64,000 nucleotides of DNA. Source: Bolinopsis microptera. Taxonomy: Eukaryota; Ctenophora; Tentaculata; Lobata; Bolinopsidae. The translations under genes and the position numbers were made by a program. Of the stretch, positions 57,801 through 64,000 are shown piece by piece. Positions within the stretch are counted from its first letter, which is position 1. Every line of letters begins with the position of its first letter. A model generated the notes under the pieces. It saw only the letters and a list, made by a program, of their open reading frames with translations, had not been told where the DNA came from and did not search any database. Location: NCBI RefSeq assembly GCF_026151205.1, contig NC_087082.1, positions 13,301,865 to 13,365,864 of the forward strand. The letters are read 5' to 3'.

Positions 57801-58211
57801 CAGACAAGAAGATTAGAGTCTTTCCATCAGTACTGCTTACGCAGAATCCTGAGAGTGAGGTGGTTCCATCGAGTAAGAAATGAAGATGTTTTAAGAAGGG
57901 CTTCAATAACTGCTCTTACTGACATAATAGCAACAAAACGGCTACGTTGGTTTGGACATGTCAGTAGAATGCCTGAAGATCGGTTACCTAACTATCTACT
58001 TGAATGGAAACCCAAGCATGGGAAACGATCAAGAGGCAGGCCTAGGAAAAGCTTAAATGATGTATTTATTGAAGATGCTGAGCAGAGATTGGATCGTAAT
58101 GGACTCACGATTGATTGTATGAGAAGATTGGCTGCAGATCGAAAAGGATGGAGAAATATTACCCGCCGAAGTTGTATAATACAAAGTAATGACGCAGATG
58201 ACGCAGACTAA
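54878..58211 (+). pseudogene. RTE-like LINE with two frame breaks
   Basis: One LINE polyprotein spread over three frames: 54878-56098, 56116-57039 and about 57030-58211. The first carries an APE endonuclease: STWNVTSLVS, GVTETHM, VYAPTEDAE, LGDFNARVG, TQIDHICIS; the last SDH-type motif reads NTTHYLV, so its aspartate is lost. The second covers the region before the RT and its first fingers (GITLRSTVSKLFQ, CGFRRNRSCIDQL). The third has motif A FIDFKAAFDSINRDF, motif B GTGQGDVQGPPIFNLVL, motif C LDYADDIAGMD, and the C-terminal RRILRVRWFHRVRNE and KRLRWFGHVSRM blocks of RTE-type elements. The breaks lie near 56095-56115 and near 57020-57035. The catalytic residues of the RT survive, so decay is recent. 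No ORF1 is seen. Confidence 0.88.
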
Positions 58212-58306
58212 TCCTTTTGGATGGAGATTTCGCCATGTAACATGTATGTAAGAAATGTAAACTTTTGCACAATTTCATAGATCTATTGCCCGTTATCATC
58301 AAATAT

Positions 58307-58842
58307 TTTTGACCTGGATTTCTACTAGTACTGTTATTCTATGTGTAATTGAACAATTCTTTAACCCACCTTATAAAACTCGCTGTTCTCTACGGTTCGA
58401 TTATCCAAGTACTAGGAAACACATCAATGAGCACCGCCATCTTTTGAACAATGGAAATTTTATTTATAGCCGCTCAACTTACACTCTGAGTCCAGAGCCA
58501 GTACAAATGGATCTCTTAATGGCCATTAGAGGGACCGTAAAGGGTCAGGTTTTACAAGTTTAACTTTGTTTACAAGTTTAACTTTGACCTGGATTTCTAC
58601 TAGTACTGTTATTCTATGTGTAATTGAACAATTCTTTAACCCACCTTATAAAACTCGCTGTTCTCTACGGTTCGATTATCCAAATACTAGGAAACACATC
58701 AATGAGCACCGCCATCTTTTGAACAATGAAAATTTTATTTATAGCCGCTCAACTTAGACTCTGAGTCCAGAGCCAGTACAAATGGATCTCTTAATGGCCA
58801 TTAGAGGGACCGTAAAGGGTCAGGTTTTACAAGTTTAACTTT
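58307..58842. repeat. 276-bp tandem duplication after the LINE
   Basis: TTTGACCTGGATTTCTACTA starts at 58307 and again at 58583; both copies run to GGTTTTACAAGTTTAACTTT and differ at only a few positions. Short open frames in both copies are not recognisable. It may be the LINE 3' end or an adjacent local duplication. Confidence 0.85.
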
Positions 58843-58849
58843 AACAGCT

Positions 58850-60600
58850 CATGGATTATACAGAACTTCAAAACGATCCTCAGTATACCTTAAACAGACC
58901 CGTGTGGGTTCAATCTGCTATTGTTTGTCTACTTCAAAAATTATCACAATGCCCCTTACTTCAACTACCCTAATAGACTTGATGCATGGACAAGTCTGTC
59001 TGTTAGCTGATGCCTCATGGTTTATGCAAACATTAAACATCCTCCCAGTCCCTGCCTAATCGTATTTAAATTTTTCTGCAGGCGCAGGGCGCCTGAAGCT
59101 GAACCTTGACTCCGGGTTTCCCATTGATTCAGCAGGTTTGTGGTGTCATGTCATTTGACTCTTATAAAACTAAAAGGTCCATTCTGCAGTTAAGATATGG
59201 ATAAGTCAGTTAAATATTCCTGTTCGTACATCATGGTTTATAAAGAATACTAAAATGCTGATCTCATGATCACGTATATAATTTTCTGCGAGCAAGCCTG
59301 GTTTTATTTTTATATTGAACCTTAAATCCAGGTTTCGCATGGGCTGGGCTTTAAGTCACAATTCTAACGTTAGCAGTGCTTTATTTTGCACTCCATGTCA
59401 TCTTATCGTTATGTTTTTGGATATTGGGTCCAAGCAAGAATTCTAGTAGATCTACATTCAAGGGCGGTCACAGATAATTGAGATAAATTATAATTTGAAA
59501 CCCTCCTACGCCTGTATTAATGTGAAATTAATTTAACAGAACAGAGAGCTGAGATGCTTAATTTATTTAACTTATCTATAACGACCAATTTTAACCAATG
59601 TTCTGATAATTTCTATGTAGCCCTGATTGTTAAACACACTAACTAGCAGAATGCCCGTCCTTCGGACGTTTTACATCGGTTAATACCTCGTTTTCCTTCC
59701 TTGTTTTATTTTCCCCCATTTTCTCTCTTTACCCCTTATCCTTTTTGCTATCATCCCTCTTTATATGTATAACGAAAGATGGGTCTCTGCAATTGGAGTA
59801 ATACCACAAAATTTTGCGGAGTTTGTAAAACATACACATACCAGCCAGCTCCTGACCCTCATGAACAATGGGGGTGCATCTTTAGATCTCAACTTAGGCT
59901 CAGAGGCTAGAGCCCTATAATAATCAATAGTCATTATTTTGAATACAGTAATTGTGGGAGGAGATGACGTGTCAATTGTCGTATAGTTAGGTTATTAACC
60001 GTCAATAGTCAACATGACCAGTTCATGGATTAATATAACATGAAACATCCCTGCTTACCAGGGACCTATTACTTAACTATTGTTTCTTTTGTCCAGAGGT
60101 CTCGTATAATTGAGACAAATGTCAGTTATACAACTAATGGATAAATAGTATTTGTCTGATCCCATAATTGCTTTGTTCCCTAGTGACAATGCAATTGTTC
60201 TTTGGCTCCAGAGGTACCCTCGACCCCATAGCTTCGATTTTAGTATGTTCAGCCGCTTCAAGTTTATTTCCCGTCTCATGTCATCCTTTTTAGATTCAGG
60301 CAAACATTTTGGTTTCTCTATTCGATCCCTTGATTATTTTTCATATATTTATATACTTTCAAGGGTAGCCAAATATAAGCGAAATGATCACGAAGCCACT
60401 ACCGTTAATTTCTGTTTTAAAATGATATTTTAGCTAGTATCATACCCCTATTTAGATATACATGTTAGCTACCTGCTACAATAACATAAGGTAGAGAATG
60501 TTCCATATAACACATTTTATCCTTGATCTACTTTTTAAAGGTTACAGAGTGTGAGTATTAACAACCAAAAATTTACATTATAAATATTTACTACCTACAG
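58850..60600. other. Intergenic, nothing firm
   Basis: No gene is supported. A 42-codon frame from an ATG at 59779 contains CNWSNTTKFCGVCK and PDPHEQWGCIF, zinc-ribbon-like but too short and isolated to call. Confidence 0.4.
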
Positions 60601-60611
60601 AAAGCAAGACA

Positions 60612-63579
60612 ATGTCAATGTTTCTCTTGTTAATCTTACGATCGATCACTTCGTCTTTAAGTGGTGAGTTAGGCTTCAATTAAACCGTTCTGTTTCAAGT
60701 TCTGAGGGTGAATCAGCGCAGTGCAATTTTCGCCTTCCAATTTTTGGAATTTCTGGGATAAATGTTCTGTTGCCGAAAAACCACTGAAATATATCATTAT
60801 ATTTCCTTAAAATTTCAGTCCTGGAATGTTGGGATGCCTATGATAGAAGTAACAAGGGATCAGGATATCGGGGGACTAAATCTACAACAGTTAACGGCGT
60901 CACATGTCAGAATTGGTTGTCAGATAGTCCCCACGAATCAAAGATAAGGGAATTGTGAGTATACTTATAATAATATTTTAATAATGATATTTTATAATCA
61001 CTTGTTTTTAACAAAGTTTGGTAGTTTAATCACCCAAATTCTGGATGTGGTTCGCAGAGACTTGCTTAGCCTTAGCTTGATATTCACAATAACTTAGATT
61101 TTTATCATTATTAAGTAAAATTTCTTAACAAGGAATAGTTAAAACAACGCCCAAGTTTAATCTTTCCCTAAAACAAATAACTAAATATCAAAACGTCATT
61201 GTAATTTCTGCCAATATATCTGGTCATAAGCTAAATTACGGAGATAATACAGATCAAAAATATCATTCACAGAAAGATTTCTTTTACATATTTAATCGCA
61301 GATTGTCAGACCACCCCCTCCCCCTGTCGGGGTGTGTCCGAAGTTTCAAAACCACACCCCCTCCCCCGGACGTCCGGATTTCCAGCTACTTTTAAGAATA
61401 CAAATAAAACCAACTCAAATTCATTGTTAATAAAATTCAAAGAGTTGGAATAAAATTCAAAGAGTTGAAATAAATAGGACTTCTTCTTTAATTCTGCAAA
61501 ACTTTCCGGACGTCAGGATTTTCAGAAACCCACCCCCCAGAAACCATTAAAAAAAATACACGATGTATAATTCTTCTCACCAATCCCTACTGCAGTGCGG
61601 GTACTGGCGATCACAACTATTGCCGAAACCCAGAGGCGGAGTACGATAAAGTTTGGTGCTACACGATGGACTCAGGAACTAGATGGGACTACTGCTCCGT
61701 CCCAACTTGTTGTGAGTTGACATTGTTAGCTTCTAGTCAGCTTTAATTTTCAAATTGGGCTCCCTGAGCCCAATACTTTATTTCAAGATTTGTTGATTGA
61801 TATTTTAGAAAATGCTGCGTAAAAATTTAATCGGCCTCTCTCAGCCCCGAGGAATGGAGGTTGGAGTTCCTACTCTTCTTGGTGGTCCTGCTCTGCAGAG
61901 TGTGGGGGAGGAACACGGACAAGGACACGGACCTGTACTAATCCTTCCCCAAAAGACGGTGGTGCTGACTGTTCCGGATCATCCTCCCAGACTCAGTCCT
62001 GTAACGCCCATCCCTGCCCAGGTATTATCTCTTACAACTATGTTGTTGTAAGTTACAATTATAGATTGAGTATGTATATCGATCGTCAGCTGAAGCTTTG
62101 CAAAACGAATAATGAGCTAAACAAACATTTGTTTTCATTTTAACTCCTCTGTATTATATACGTAATTTAAAAGATTTCGTGTCGACACTACTACTGCACA
62201 CTTTATAACTATAACTCTATAAGACCTTGATCCATAGATAACAGGGATTATTTCAGTTGACTGCAAGATCCTAGACACAACTTGGTCTAATGTTTTAGTA
62301 GAACCAGCACTACCGGTTCAACACGGAACGGAGATTACCTTGAGCTGTCCTGAAGACTACACCAACAAGGGAGGTGACACAGCAGATTGTCAGGACGGAG
62401 AACTCATTCCAACAGGACAACATCCGGATTGTCGTGGTTAGTGTACGCTTAACATATATAGTTTCCCCGTTGTTATACTAGAAATACTGATCATTATTTA
62501 TTTAATGGTTAAGTTAATTGGGGGAGAAACAACATATCACTATTTTAACCTTTTTGGTTTTGGGTAGCGTGGAATTCATTAATTAAACCTGAAAATATGC
62601 AATTTCAGCTGATTGTAACATTGTCGACCCAAAGAATCTCGTAGTAGATGACTCTCAGTTACCAGCTGAACATGGGACAGAAATAACCTACACCTGCCCA
62701 CCAAATCACGCAAAAACAAGAGGGAACATCAAGGCCATCTGTCAGGATGGAAAAATAGCGTCCTCTCCAGAAGAAACATCACATTGCTCAATAATTAGTA
62801 AGTTTACCTTGTTGTATACGCATTATCATTTTCCTGTAATGCGTGTAATTGTAAAGATAAGATATATGACAGGCGAAATAAACCCCCATATTCAGAACCA
62901 ATTAAATATTCAGAATTAAATATTCAGAATTAAGTATTCAGAACCAACCCGAGCCATTGCATAGACTATTTTGTTAAATTTGTTATTATCCGTAAACACT
63001 ATAAATTCACCATATACATATACCACAGCGGCGCAGAGCAAACACATAACAGTGCCTTACCTAGCTTGCTATTCTATTACTCGCTTCTCTCACGTATAGC
63101 TTCCTGTTCAGGAAGTTTGAAAAGAGCCAGGTAAAACAGTGCCATGCGCGTCATATAAGTCATATGAGAAGAAATTCTAAAAATTTTGTACGAGATGTTT
63201 GCTTAACTTAGATATTAGAATGTTGTATTTTGCAATGTCAAGATAATTGATTAAGACGTCAGCAGTCAAACTACACCATTGACCATCACATGAAATGTAT
63301 GCGGCAAACAGAAAAGACTGTTCCTGGTGATAAAAAATTGGTATTTATATCCATTGGTCAAATTTAATTTGTCTCACTGCTTACTTAATAACCAAAGCGT
63401 TGGCCAGTATATATAGTCATTAGAGAGGACAGAAAATCAAATTTCAGCTATTGTACTTCAAATTAAATACGTGTGTTTCAGATAAACAACCAGGAGGCAG
63501 GAACAAGTTAAAACAGACTATGAGATTACTTTCAGGGAAAAAATACTCGTGGGGATCAAATAAGCTTTTAAATTTGTAA
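60612..63579 (+). CDS. Secreted kringle-TSP1-CCP protein
   Basis: Exons 60612-60663, 60819-60954, 61596-61711, 61845-62021, 62257-62436, 62609-62797 and, as one possible end, 63482-63579 (stop TAA) join without a frame error, about 315 residues. Exon 1 encodes a signal peptide ([17 protein letters not shown]). Exons 2-3 form a kringle with all six cysteines: [42 protein letters not shown]. Exon 4 is a thrombospondin type-1 repeat ([32 protein letters not shown]). Exons 5 and 6 are four-cysteine CCP/sushi-like modules lacking the usual tryptophan. Module borders are all phase 1, the pattern expected of exon-shuffled extracellular genes. The likely role is extracellular adhesion, matrix or innate-immune binding; no protease domain is seen. 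The last exon is uncertain and the gene may run past the window. A splice acceptor (CTACAG) ends 11 nt before the ATG. Confidence 0.87.
61290..61520. repeat. Dispersed repeat in a kringle-gene intron
   Basis: The C-rich segment with GATTTCCAGCTACTTTTA at 61375-61395 matches 25245-25265, and AAAGAGTTGAAATAAATA with TTAATTCTGCAAAACTTTCC at 61455-61508 matches 31205-31255. It lies between the two kringle exons. Confidence 0.6.
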
Positions 63580-63692
63580 TATTCGCCGATACATTTTAAT
63601 TCATTGCAGTACTAGTAACAATTATATTATTAACATGTTTTTTGATTGTTGTTACATCTGAAAGTTAAACAACGATTTGATCTTTTTTAAAG

Positions 63693-63742
63693 ACAACCCA
63701 GGAAACCCTACCGGCTGGGGTATATCTCCAAAAGTAAAATAG
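63693..63742 (+). other. Possible alternative last exon of the kringle gene
   Basis: After the acceptor TTTTAAAG, a phase-compatible stretch reads NNPGNPTGWGISPKVK and a stop. Its start resembles that of the exon at 63482 (NKQPGGRN), as if the exon had been duplicated. It could be an alternative 3' end or a decayed copy. Confidence 0.3.
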
Positions 63743-64000
63743 ATAGAACCTTCCGGTTTTCAACAAAATGTCCGTCTCGTAAATTTAAAGGAGGCTCCCC
63801 AGGAGCACAATTGGGGACAATTTAGATTCTGAATTAAACCAAAAAGTTTGATTTTTGGCTAAATTAAAGATTGCAGCTTTTAAACTTTGCAAAGTCATGT
63901 CGTTGTCATGACTACTAAACTAAATGCAGCGTGTGAAAGGTAAACTCGATGTGACGCGCGACGCCCAACGTGCTGTTGAAAATCTATAACCTCTAGCAAG

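Overview
The window looks like repeat-rich, AT-rich nuclear DNA of an invertebrate metazoan. Genes have GT-AG introns and animal-type domains, and much of the rest is transposon debris, minisatellites and inverted repeats. A cnidarian or another early-branching or lophotrochozoan animal is plausible, but the sequence does not decide the phylum.

Region by region: 1-13.5 kb has no gene I can support. It holds short DNA-transposon remnants (nested MITEs at 7.74-8.69 kb, a Harbinger-like MITE in two copies, a 1.08-kb mariner-like element) and a SINE-like retroposon with a 13-bp target duplication. From 13.5 to 23.3 kb lie four host genes in a row on the minus strand. In transcription order they are a small two-finger C2H2 protein (23.3-22.8 kb), SYS1 (22.3-21.8 kb), AMSH/STAMBP (20.9-15.9 kb, ten exons reconstructed with every phase matching) and mitochondrial fission factor MFF (14.8-13.5 kb, three exons). 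From 24.9 to 32.7 kb there is a relic and a long open copy of an R2-type LINE with a restriction-like endonuclease, plus a 52-bp minisatellite. From 32.8 to 36.6 kb lies a CR1/Jockey-like LINE whose ORF1 (CCCH fingers) and ORF2 (APE endonuclease plus RT) overlap just after a T-TTT-TTA slippery heptamer. Directly after it sits a 7,485-bp element (36721-44205) with nine-G termini, long inverted repeats, a 6-bp direct duplication AATTTT at both ends, a decayed minus-strand gene, purine satellites and a near-perfect 1.08-kb palindrome.

From 45.5 to 48.5 kb there is a plus-strand SWIM zinc-finger gene fragment with a decayed LINE in its last intron. From 48.9 to 54.3 kb there is a 33-bp minisatellite followed by a mosaic of foldback repeats, and from 54.5 to 58.2 kb a frameshifted RTE-like LINE. 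From 60.6 kb a well-supported secreted multidomain gene (signal peptide, kringle, TSP1, two CCP-like modules) runs to the end of the window on the plus strand.

The host genes do not form an obvious pathway. AMSH and SYS1 act in endosome and Golgi membrane traffic, and MFF in mitochondrial and peroxisomal division. All five host genes with a recognisable start have a 3' splice acceptor 1-17 nt before the initiator ATG, which raises the possibility of spliced-leader trans-splicing.
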